DNA of 64,000 nt from Heligmosomoides polygyrus polygyrus (taxonomy: Eukaryota > Nematoda > Chromadorea > Rhabditida > Heligmosomidae): positions 25,919,253-25,983,252 of the forward strand of contig OX377203.1 of NCBI GenBank assembly GCA_947396885.1, read 5' to 3'. Within the stretch, counting starts at the first letter, position 1, and each line of letters opens with the position of its first letter. Made by a program: the position numbers and the translations under genes. The notes below the pieces were generated by a model that saw only the letters and a list, made by a program, of their open reading frames with translations, had not been told where the DNA came from and ran no database searches. Positions 1 to 10,179 of this stretch are shown here, in pieces.

Positions 1-716
1 AGTGGCAGGACACAACCGGAAAACCGCTGAGTATCGGGCTAATCCCGTTACGAGATCTGCCTAGCATCACGTGGCGCAGCTGACTTCAATCTATTTCTGT
101 TCTGTTCCGGAAGCCGTTCGAAGAGAATTGGTCTCCTGTCGCAGGGCAAAATTCGAGTGACTTCCGCAAGACATTAACAACAGCGGACTCCACCGGGCTC
201 CAGCCTTGAAAAGCATTCGTCAGCGGTCCTTGATCGCTAAGCGATGAGAACGTTTGTTGTTTCACTTTTTTTAGCTCAGAGAACATTCCTTAATTTCACT
301 TTAAAGCTGATCTCTACCGTTGTTAGAAAATTGGTTACTCTAGCAGTCTAGCTTTCTTGTTTGGTTTCTTGACCTTGTTCGTTTAAGGAGTGTTTTTGAA
401 GCTAGGTGGACTCTTCCCACTTGCAGTGTTACTTTCATTTTCATTAACCACTTCAAACTTGATGAAGTCTAATCTGATTCAAAGGATTTACGGCACTTGC
501 CGCAAAAACATTTGCGACATAGAAAGCAGAGAAAAGCTCTTGACTGCAATTTAACGCCCACCCCTGATCAGGGCGCAATGACAAATACATCTAAAGGATG
601 CCCCTAGAACGGACAAATAGGATTACCTTCCCTGGTGTGATAAACTCCGCTAACCGCACGAACGGACGCCGACACGGGCGAATGCCGTTCTAGAATCCTC
701 ATCGAACAGTCATCAC
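1..716. other. Intergenic, no gene recognised
   Basis: No open frame here has a recognisable motif, no tRNA-like box pair was seen, and no repeat shared with the rest of the window was noticed. The last part is the region immediately 3' of the small minus-strand gene. Confidence 0.4.
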
Positions 717-722
717 TTTATT
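717..722 (-). terminator. Polyadenylation signal AATAAA
   Basis: TTTATT on the plus strand reads AATAAA on the minus strand. It lies 20 bp after the TGA stop of the 742-996 frame, which fits the short 3' UTRs usual in nematodes and supports that frame as the 3' end of a real gene. Confidence 0.5.
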
Positions 723-741
723 ATACAACATTCACCTCTGG

Positions 742-996
742 TCAATTTAAATCAACAACAAGTTTACGTAACAACTCACTGAACTCAAACGGTTGTGCTG
801 GTAAACGCTGAATAAAACGCTTCTGGGCTGGAGAAACGGGCGGCACCAGGCGGTTACCACGTAAAACGAGAGCGAATGAATAAATAAATACGGAAACAAC
901 AAGAAGACTTGTGGAAAATATTAACATCAACACTTCATCTGAATTACCCAAGCATTCGAGGAATATCTTTTCATGATTTTGAGATTTTCTACTCAT
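742..996 (-). CDS. Small single-membrane-span protein or terminal exon
   Basis: An 84-residue frame, not recognised as a known family. Residues about 20-45 form one hydrophobic segment (LMLIFSTSLLVVSVFIYSFA). It is followed by a basic, proline-containing tail (VLRGNRLVPPVSPAQKRF) and a C-terminus FSELLRKLVVDLN. The stop lies 20 bp before an AATAAA signal, so this is probably a real 3' end. It could be a complete small gene starting at MSRKSQNHEK. It could also be the last exon of a longer gene, because TAATTCAG about 48 nt into the frame is a good nematode acceptor and the frame stays open through it. Function unknown; a type I or II membrane protein is an inference from hydrophobicity only. 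Confidence 0.45.
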   Translation of the reverse strand: MSRKSQNHEKIFLECLGNSDEVLMLIFSTSLLVVSVFIYSFALVLRGNRLVPPVSPAQKRFIQRLPAQPFEFSELLRKLVVDLN

Positions 997-1310
997 ACAT
1001 ATACATACAAGTCATACGCGTACCAATTACGAAGACAGGAAAAGAACAACGAAGAAACAGAGACCCGATCTACACAGCATCCTAATCGGTCGAAGAAGCA
1101 CTACATCGAACACGACATTAGGACTCCTTCCAAGCAAAGCTGTACCCGTGATCAATTTCAGAAACGTACTACTATGTAAGGAACTCACTACGAATGAATA
1201 CACTGTATACGTCCGAGTCTAACTAGTGTCTGTACACGCTCCATGGGTGGTGGATATGACAACTGCGGCGACATCACTCTAGCTCGCCCTCCTCGAGCTC
1301 GGCGGCTGCC

Positions 1311-1529
1311 ATGGCAGACGGCGGCGGAGGTGGTGGTGGCGGCAGAACGGACGGAGGTAACGGCGGTGGAGACAGCGCCCGTGGAGGCTCCATGGCGCGG
1401 CAGAACTGCGACGAATTCTACAACAATCAGCTCTCATTGGCGCCGTTGCAGTCGCAGCTCTCGCTGAGTGAATATCGCTTTCCCAAGGCCTACGCAACAC
1501 ACTGCCAGCCACGCTGCGAGGAATCGTGA
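1311..1529 (+). CDS. Candidate first exon, Gly-rich N-terminus
   Basis: A 72-residue frame starting MADGGGGGGGGRTDGGNGGG, with a second Met in MARQNCDEFYNNQLSLAPLQ. The block is much richer in G+C and CpG than its surroundings, as expected for a 5' exon or promoter-proximal region. The frame is divergent from the minus-strand gene at 742-996. No convincing consensus donor was found; possible ones are GTGAATATC near 1468 and GTGAACAG near 1527. The product is not recognised. The opposite strand is also open here (1279-1512) but gives an Arg/His-rich sequence typical of an antisense shadow. Confidence 0.3.
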   Translation: MADGGGGGGGGRTDGGNGGGDSARGGSMARQNCDEFYNNQLSLAPLQSQLSLSEYRFPKAYATHCQPRCEES

Positions 1530-1964
1530 ACAGAGGAACGAAGAAAGAGCATAAGCAAGAGCACAGTAAAGCTTACTATGCGAAATCTAAACATCTCTTC
1601 ATACACATATTAAGCGATCCATCTGTTCGTGACCTCCGCCTCATTTGTAATCTGCAAATGCAACATTTCGCTGTCTAAAGCAGTTAGTAAACAAGCACAA
1701 AGCATAGCATGATTCGCAGCTCGAAGACGCACTCAAAGCAACGTAGTACTGCATACGCACAATGCGACGAAACCAAGTCCCCAGAACAACCTACGACACC
1801 TACTTGCACACATGCAGTACAAACTCAAACACAGCATCGAACGGCATCGTACGATGGGTGCGGAAAACTGGAGTCGCTTCTAAGGCAAATAACATATGCT
1901 CTTGTACTGCCTACGTCCAGTGCTCGATTTTCATCCCAATACTTCAAAGGACAAAGGGCGTCAA
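1530..1964. other. No feature recognised
   Basis: The overlapping short open frames show no motif or plausible splice structure. Nothing else is visible before the SINE fragment that follows. Confidence 0.35.
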
Positions 1965-2060
1965 AGACAAAGGGACGGCGTTAATCGAACCCTGTTTGGG
2001 AACCGCCATGCATTCCACTTCTACGGGATATCGTCGTGAAATTTGAATGCGTATTTGACC
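1965..2060 (-). mobile_element. SINE family A, 3' fragment
   Basis: The sequence GACGGCGTTAATCGAACCCT, the CATTCCACTTCTACGGGATA block and TTTGAATGCGTATTTG match the 3' half of the tRNA-derived SINE that recurs through the right part of the window, in reverse orientation. The head is missing. Confidence 0.65.
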
Positions 2061-2129
2061 CATTCAATAAGTTAAGGTGGGGAATTCAATGCCTTATCCG
2101 TCCCCGACAAGCCAAGTAGCCCATGCGCA

Positions 2130-2510
2130 GGTGGCAGCGCAGTCGAAGGAGACGCAGATGTTTCGTGCGCACCGAATCGAGTCCCTTGTTTAGGGCCCTG
2201 CCCAGGTCAACCAAATCATTCATCAAGCCCTCCATCTATCCAAGCTAGCAGAGCTGCTACTAGACTCGCCTGCACCTCAAGCTTCGTTTGATTAACGTCG
2301 TCCTTTTCGTTACCCTCACAGCTCAGCAGCGCATATCCGACTACGCTACCACACGCCCATGGGCTGCCGTACTGTATGGGAATAGTAAAACACTTATCGG
2401 CTGGACACCGCCAGTCATTGTATAGGTGAAATACCCAAGTTGCGTCCACGTAATCCCGGAAAGTCGAATGACTGCCACATTCCAACGAATTGATTAGCGC
2501 CGTACTTATG
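2130..2510 (+). mobile_element. SINE family A, interrupted copy
   Basis: The tRNA-like head (GGCAGCGCAGTCGAAGG, then CGAATCGAGTCCC) and CCCAGGTCAACCAAATC lie at 2130-2250. The body resumes at about 2385 with CTTATCGGCTGGACACCGCC and runs to ATTGATTAGCGCCGT. About 130 bp in between do not match other copies and are probably a later insertion or divergent sequence. Confidence 0.6.
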
Positions 2511-2754
2511 TTTTCCTCTTGATTTAATTTAAAAAATAGGCTCTTAATACTAATACTTCTGACTTCACTTGAGACTGCAAAACTTGAGTTAGCACCGTTT
2601 AAAAGAGAAATGTGATTAGAGTATTTACACTAACGTTCTCAAGTAATTCACTATACGTTCCAAAAAATCCTGTACTATATGAACGCTTGCTACTCTTTAG
2701 CACACCTTTATCGACACATTTTCGTTGTATAACAGGTGTCTTCCAACACGGAAA

Positions 2755-3760
2755 TGTTCCCAACTCATGGTGAGCATTTGCGATGCTATTTTGACACGTG
2801 TAAGGCCGTGTGAGCGGGCTTCAGAATTACCGTTAGTTACTCTGAACGCTTTTTTAAGGACCTGAAAGAGGTTAAAAACGTGTGCACAACAATCATCCAC
2901 CCCCAAAGACACCCTACGAGATGTGCCTCGGGTCCCAGTTGGTAGGAGTGCCGCCTCATAGCAGCACACCGGCGGACTTTCGAGTTTGAGTCCGCGTACC
3001 GCCATCGTTTTTTCACTTATCAGATTGTTGTTATTACGCTTCCTCATGATCACAGGAGTCAATGACCATCAGTGCTTACAATAAACCAAGGCTCTCTATT
3101 TGCGCTCTCATATGCGCTAGGTTTTCAACGTGTCTGCACTATATCATTTCTCTGGAAATGAAAAGTCGTACTGCACTACCCTTCTTCAACAGCTATGGTA
3201 CAAAACTATGAAGCAAGTAGATACTCTACAGACAATACGTTCAGGTGAGAACGAGATTTTTAGTACATTTAAGTAACGATAAGGCCTGGATTCATAATAT
3301 TCAACTGTAGGGTATGCGTATTTGTGTGCAGTTACGGTATCTGGAGTGATATGGTATGATATGGTGGTGGTGCAGATACGCATCGTTGAAAAACTAACAC
3401 ATATGAAGGCGTAAATACAGTCTTGGTTTGTTGTAAGCATTGATGGTTAAAATTGACTCCTCTGATCATGAGAAAGGGTAATAACAACTAACTAATTGTG
3501 CAAACGCATTGGCAGTACGCGGACTCCAACTCTAAACCCAGCCGGTGTGCTGCTACGACGCAGCACTCATACCGACTGCGCCACCGAGGCGCATCTCTGG
3601 GGTGTCATAGGGGTTGATGATTAGTGCGCAAACGTTTTTACACGTCTTTTTCCGGTCTTTAAGAAAGCGTTCAGCAAAAACTAACTGTAATTCTGGAGTC
3701 CGCTCACACGGCCCCACATTCAGTCAAAATAGCATCGCTAAAGCTCCTTCAGTCCTCGTA
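2755..3760. repeat. Large imperfect inverted duplication with tRNA-like heads
   Basis: Arms of roughly 400 bp (about 2755-3150 and 3345-3760) are inverted copies of each other with a spacer near 195 bp. Matching landmarks are GATGCTATTTTGAC against GTCAAAATAGCATC, CTTACAATAAACCAAG against CTTGGTTTGTTGTAAG, and GGAGTCAATGACCATC against GATGGTTAAAATTGACTCC. Each arm carries a tRNA-like segment (GCCTCGGTGGCGCAGTCGG, a good A box, then AGCAGCACACCGGC), plus at 2921-3003, minus at 3515-3597. This may be a second tRNA-derived SINE family present twice head to head, or a foldback element. Divergence between arms indicates age. Confidence 0.65.
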
Positions 3761-4011
3761 AGGTCCGAAAACAGACGAGAACTCCCTACTTAATCCTTCC
3801 GTTCTGTAAGTAAACGTTAGTAGTAACGGGATGGTAGGTCTGGTAGTTTCGGGTTATTAGTCTGGTATAGCAATTCTGCCTCAAGCAATGCAATAATATA
3901 CAGTGCATACATTCCAACCAAAATGCTCAAGAGGAATGAACAGTTCAAGGAGTGCAGTTACACATGAGGCCCCTGGACAGCTCCGCTTTTAAAAAATAGC
4001 CGTTGCAAAGG

Positions 4012-5380
4012 GTTGCTATCAGGGGTGGGCGTAAATGAAAATTGAAATTTCGTAAATCGTCAATCGTAATTACGTAAAACCGCCGTAAATCGTAAATCGT
4101 AAACCGTAAATCGTAAGAGCCATCTGAACGGTGGTGCACTACAACTAAATTTTCAGAGGCTTTTTCTGCTAATGTTAATCAGATGTGATTCAATATTTAT
4201 TTAATTGTATTGTTATTTCCAACTTAAGCTGATCAGTTTTCTTACCAAACTGTTTCTTTTTTCACGCTTTCTTGCCGTAAAACATCTTTCAACCTAAACT
4301 TTACATGTTTCAAGAAGGTGAAAAACTGTAAATTCAAAAACCTTATTTAAGCCTATGCATGGTATTCCAACAAAAAGCCTGCAACGTTTGGATATTCATC
4401 AAATTCCTAACTTAATACCAATTCCTCAGCTTGCATAAATCTAGGATTTAGCAGAAAGAACAGCGAAAAATTCGCTGCTAAAACTAAAAATAAAAAAATC
4501 GTTTCACCACTGACCAATGCGCCGGTTTTCTTGTAAGATTTTATCTTGTTTTGTAAGATTTCGAATGCTTTATAATATCGCAGTTATATTTAATAATTCT
4601 CTGCACTTGCTTGGGCTACCCTTCGCCAGATCTGTAACAAACCTTTGTTCTCTGAGAGTCTTCAGAATCGTAAGCTTAGGTAGGGTCAATACAATAAACT
4701 GAACCACATCACCGAAAATGAAGATCAAAACTGTCAAAACCAGTTCGACCCATTCTTGAAATGCTACGCGCTCGGTTTTACCACTTGTATATCAATTTCC
4801 TACTTCCTATAAAAAACAATCCAAACCGATGGAAACATGAGTGGTTTATCCTTTCCACGTGAGTGCAGCAACTTGCTAGACTCCGCTTCCAATCATGAGT
4901 GATGTTCAATCGTGGATTTGGGTACATGTCGCGAAGACGGGCAGCATTGGGAGTTGGGAACGCCCCATCCAATCAGACCGCCTTGAATGAGCAAGTCGGT
5001 CTGTGCTCTGCTTGGTTACTATTGGCTGGTGCGCTCCCACCTACCAATGCTGCTCACATTCGCGACATGTACCGAGATGGGTCGAATTCGAGAAGCATGT
5101 GCACATGACGGTGCCTTCTGTCACAGTAACACATTAAATCATCAAAGACTACTCTCAGGAAAGACAGGAACGAGCCGTAAGAGGACAACAATAGGGTGGG
5201 CACATCTTTGTAAACCGATCCACCACATACATTTGGACGCCAATTGGTTGTGATCAAAGATCACATTTACGAAAATTTACGATTTACGACCCAAAATGTC
5301 GAAAATCGTAAATCGTAAAAAAACCGGTCAAAATAGCCGTAAAATAGTAAATCGTAATTACGCACATCCCTGGTTGCTAT
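4012..5380. mobile_element. Non-autonomous hAT element (hAT-1) with 8-bp TSD
   Basis: The element is 4020-5372 (1353 bp). Ends are CAGGGGTGGGCGTAA and, inverted, CAGGGATGTGCGTAA. It is flanked by a perfect 8-bp direct repeat GTTGCTAT at 4012-4019 and 5373-5380. The CAGGG.TG.GC ends and 8-bp duplication are the hAT signature (established knowledge). Just inside each end is an array of CGTAAAT-type repeats (4051-4115 and, inverted, 5277-5360), which could be subterminal transposase-binding repeats. No transposase frame is visible inside, so it is a defective or MITE-like derivative. Confidence 0.9.
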
Positions 5381-6630
5381 TAACTGCATTGCTTCTCTAT
5401 TCTTTGGGAGAATTCGCCTCTTTAGAACTTTGAACGGCTCATTGTCAAAATCAGATGCAACATACTGTCTAACCGTTAAAAGTGGGTTATCAACACCTAC
5501 AAACTGACCTTAAGACGAACACCAATGTTTACCTCCTGTTTATCTCAAGAATAGCCTTAGGTAAAGTCAGTTACAGGGATTCCCGTAGGAGTTAGAAGTG
5601 ACAACTCTGATGTCAGAACTTGGCTTCAAAACTACTTTGAAACCAGAATTTTGCACAACGAAATGACAAACAAGCTTGGATAGGAACCTACCACGATCAT
5701 TTCTACATGCTTTTAAGAGATGTCAAACGAGTAAAACCTGGCATACTAGACATGATTGTAGCCTATGTTAAGCATTCCACAGCTGTTTTCGCTTAATTTA
5801 AAGACAAGTGTGTGATGCTATTGTACTACGAGCCACACATTCAAAAAGTCCCAGACTATAGCAGCACCTCGCTTAAAATGTGAAAAAATGCAAATGATTG
5901 TAGCAACCCTCGTTCATAAGTAATAAAAATATTTGATTTCCAGTATTTATCTTGTAAATATGGTCTCATTAGGATTCCATCAGAAAAATTATGCGAATAA
6001 GTCTTAGATTCCCTTCGATTTCAAACTTTCAGGTGATTCAAAAAAAAAAAAACCAAGAGTTCGACGACTAGGGAGACCATTGTATAGTAATCTGTGATAT
6101 GTGGTATGTGGGATTCGAGGCTTGGAATTCCGCATTGCTGGGCGGTCTCAGCGCTCTTCTGCCGATATAAGGTGTGTCTTGAACACCGTAGTGTATAGCA
6201 AGTCTTTTTATCTTTCTGGAAAAGTCTTCAGATCATATTTTACATCCATCACTATTACTCTAGTCCGATCCTTCAGTCAATTCATATTTATAAAATGAAA
6301 TAAAACATTGACCATACTGCTTTCCCCCTGCAACTAATTTTCGCTACGAAACAATAGCACCATCAATCGGACATTTAGACGCACAGTACAAGAGCATATG
6401 TATCCACTCCTACAAGCTAGATCACATGATAATTGAACAAACCCTAGACAACCTCCTTAGGAAATTCATGCTTCATGGAATATCCACGTTTCCCTGAGCG
6501 ATAGATACTCTGTGCAGTTAAACTGTGAGAAAGCGACGCTCCCAATAAATACACTTAAAATTCCTGGGAAGGTATATTCACTCGACGCCAATTTTTTGAG
6601 CCTTGATAAAAATTAGTAAGAACAATCACA
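5381..6630. other. Intergenic 3' of cyclin T
   Basis: No coding region was recognised. There is a poly-A run near 6040. No minus-strand AATAAA was found immediately after the proposed cyclin T stop, so the 3' end of that gene may use a variant signal or another terminal exon here. Confidence 0.35.
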
Positions 6631-9600
6631 TCACTCAAGAAATACCTTGATTATCTCCCTCTCGGTGCGAGAGTGAGGCCCGTTTGACGGTGGGTTGTGG
6701 ACGACAGACGACGCGTGATGTTGAACCTGTACCGGCGCCATAGGCCTCGGCTTCGACGATGAACCACTTTCAGCTCGAACAGAGGAATTCGGAAGCGAAG
6801 GCATGACTGACGAGGACTCATGACGAGGCCTCTTCTCGCTGAAACCCGAACATAGAGAAGAAGCACAAGAAGAATATCAGCTCCGAAGCAGGCATGCAGT
6901 CAAATGGAAAGGGGAAAACTTGCAGTGGAGGGTGAGAACCGCTCGATTGACCGCCACTTGATATCCGGTCGTGCTCCCTTTTCCGCCGCTCTTCCTCTCT
7001 TCTTCTTTCCCTATCCTCCGGACGTTCGGAGTGACCGTGGCGCTCCCTCTCCTCGCGACGACGTCGTTCCTTCTCTCTTCTGCGCTCTTCCTCTCTTCGA
7101 ATATGATCCTCCCTACTCCTGTGCCCGTTCTCGTGAGGCGGTGCTGAAAACGGGCGTATATAATACTGCACATAGAGCAAGGGGGGTGGGGGCAACGGCC
7201 ACTTCCGGTATTATACACTACAGCAATGAACCCTTCTTTGCAAAATTAATCTGGCTTACTTCTTGTAAGCATGAACGGAGGAGGACAAGACGCCTCCAAA
7301 CGGAACATGATGATTACTCGCCACACTGTCCCCCTCGAACGAAAGCTTATTCAAGTCTTCAGTGGCAGCAACAGAACATATTTCATCCCAGAAATAAAAC
7401 ACGTCTCAGAGAGACCTTTTTGATATCCATAAGTCTGGAGACAAATTTATGTCAATCACTACCTACAGTAACACTACCAACCACTCAGCACATAGGCACT
7501 ACTCCATTACTAATTATCACAATAGTAATTAATTAACATCCCTCTATCAATAAATGCACCGGGATTTAAATTTTCTTGTAAATATGAACGGAAGAGGATA
7601 AGACGTCCCCAATCGGAAGTTGAACATTACTCGCCCACACAGGCCCACTTCGAACGAAAGCTTATTCAAGCCTTCAGTTGCAGTAACAAACATACTTCGT
7701 CCCAGAAATAGAAGCGACGTACCAGGAGGACCCGTTTGATATTTAGAGTAAACTAATTTCCTTGAAAATATGACCTTTTTCACTATTGTGACCTAATTTT
7801 ACCTCCGCTCACATCCGTAAGCATGAATAGAATTCTCCCCATTTAGAAAACACTTGGCTACGCGATAACGTACCAGCTGCTACTGGCGTTGGCAGCGGCT
7901 CTTGTCCTGGCAGAGGAAGCGAAGGCATCGATAAATCGGGCCGAGCTTGTGATGTATCCGGAATAAAACTCCTTCTTGGTGGTGCACGATCCGCAGCAGC
8001 ACGATCGACGGAAGGACCAAGTGCTTTCGAGCGCTCCTGGAAATATGGACGGTGAATCCTAACAGCAGCTAATTCAAAACGTTGCTCAAAGAGCTAATTT
8101 TCGATAGCGAACCAAGATGAAATGTCGTTAAATTAGTAAGAAGTCGTGTATTTTTGCAAAACTATGACTAAAACTGAAAGCTCTGAACTCTCTTGACTAC
8201 CATATCCGCTCATTCCCTCATCGCGGCATATTTGCAAGCCAATTTGCCCACTAGTCGCGAAAGGTGCGATAAGGCAAACTACAAAACCCAGTTTCACTGG
8301 TTGCAATAGCATATTTCTAACATCTTTGGACAAGTGCTCCGACACGACTAACAACATGTCTCCTACTTGCGCGCTTCGCGCGACTTCGCAACATCACTGA
8401 CCTACGGAATATGGTTTTTGTAAAACATAAAATTGCTAACATCTAGGATCTGCTACGTACTTCACTGGCATCATGCCGTTCACCACTTCCGTGCATTCGT
8501 CATAGACATTCTCTCCGTACCGGCAATTAACGCATTGGTTTGTGCTGCGCAGTACTTCTGCCCTCAGGTAGCTCCCCCGCAACCGTTCTCATGCCCAACA
8601 GTTTGTGTTTCCGATATCGCTTCCTATTGATTCGTCTTCCGAATCCGAACGCTAGGTTCCCCTCACTCGTCCCTTCTTACTAGATCTAATTGCTGCTCCG
8701 CTTTTACTGGTCTTCCCCCTCCCCTTCCCTTCCCACCTTCCTGCTCCCATCTCTTGGCCCACCTTCCTGTTTCCACTATTGCCCCCCTTACTGGTCTCTT
8801 CTTGCTGGTTTCCCCCATCCTGGTCCCTCCTCCAAGTTGTTCCTTTCCTTTCTGGTAGCTCTCCTGGTCCGGTCCAGTCTGAGTGTCCCCCTTACTTCCC
8901 TTCTTCACCATGTCCTTAGAGGGCCTCCCATGCTCACAGCAGACGTTTGTGACACGTCTTCTGGATCCAAATGCTCAGAAACGCATACAGGTACCAGGAG
9001 GATGCTGCGCTTACTCGGCTGCAGCAGCACCCGGTTGAATTCTGGGGCCAGATTCATCAACGACTTACAGCAATTTAACAGAGAAAATTAAAGCCGAAAT
9101 CCTTGATAGCGCAGCATATCAAGCGAAATGTTGAGCGATAAGCCGCGTTATCTGAGTTACCTGCCGTGAATTCTCTGTTAAAGTTATGTAAGTTGTTGAT
9201 GAATCCAACCCTGAATGCGGCCGCTCGTCATACGACGACGGTATCACCTCTTCTGACTCCATACGCTTGTTGCGCGACGTAGGAGATCCGCATTCTGCAT
9301 CCAGACGCTCAGAAACGCGCGCTAATGACGCTGTGTCAATCAGGGGGAGGCTGCGCTTCCTCTAGTGCAGCAGCGTCCCATGTTGAACGGCACATTTTGT
9401 CTGCGCGGGTTTCGATGAGGCGTATCTCACGCACGTGTAGATGGTGAGGCGTATCTCACCTGCGTGAGATACCCCTCACCATCTACATCATCTGTGTTCA
9501 GCGCGAGCATCTAACTCAATTACATAGTGGTAGAAAATGGCGAAGGAAAGGGTGTTGCTAAGTCCGTTCTCTTCTTCTTTCATAACAAAGGAAAAGTGTT

Positions 9601-10179
9601 CACGTAACTACAATAAGGCGTCCTGGTTTGCTATGGCTATGATGAAATTTCCAATTACGGGATAGATACAAGGTGAACTCTCCTTTCTAGAGTTGCATTA
9701 CGATGTGATCAAAAATATCCACCGATAAATGGTGTATCGGAGCTCCCCCTCCAGGAATTGTATGCCTAGGATTTTGAGGGAAAACCACCATCCCAAATTC
9801 GCTAGCCAGTACAAACGGATTGTTAACCGGCATCTCCAGGAGATTCCTCAGTAGTTTTCCGTCTTTACAGCATCTGTGCACGTTGTTTCTAATCGCACTT
9901 GCTTCATTTATTGTACTCGTTGTAAAGTTCCGTTTTGCCTTTACCTTTCTCTTCGAACAAATAAACAAACATGACACACCTTATACTCCGACAGGTCAAC
10001 CTTCTTGTGGAACGTAGGTGGCGGAGGTGGTGGCGGCAGGATTTCCTTCTCCTGTTCGCTACTCCGGGAAGGGTTAGGACTCGACGTCGATGGCTTCACT
10101 ATGCCTTTGGCAACAAATCGAGTGAGCGCAAGGCGATCGCGACACGACTTGTAGATGCTCGCAAACTCTTGAGCCATTT
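6631..10179 (-). CDS. cit-1: Cyclin T exons 10-13: C-terminal tail
   Basis: Exon 10 (10179-9980) closes the cyclin fold (MAQEFASIYKSCRDRLALTR) and enters a run of seven prolines. Exon 11 (8036-7874) is Pro/Ser-rich (LSMPSLPLPGQEPLP). Exon 12 (7143-6920) is an Arg/Glu/His block (RREEERRREKERRRREERER), which may bind RNA or the polymerase tail, as the His- or Lys-rich tails do in other cyclins T. Exon 13 is Ser-rich (RPRHESSSVMPSLPNSSVRA). The strong TTTCAG at its border (exon start 6838) would give an early stop; the AG four bases later (start 6834) keeps the frame open to TGA at 6631-6633. Both products may exist. Confidence 0.72.

Noticed and set aside
1279..1512. Minus-strand frame opposite the Gly-rich candidate exon
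   Set aside because: Arg/His-rich composition is the usual antisense of Gly/Ala-rich coding sequence.
4051..4115. CGTAAAT array as a telomere-like repeat
   Set aside because: It is confined to the subterminal zone of a delimited hAT element and inverted at the other end.
6904..7536. 210-codon plus-strand open frame
   Set aside because: It is antisense to cyclin T exon 12 and its flanking introns; it contains no motif and its length comes from the biased Arg/Glu codons on the other strand.
8690..9091. 133-codon plus frame and 82-codon minus frame
   Set aside because: Both are produced by the CT-rich low-complexity tract.
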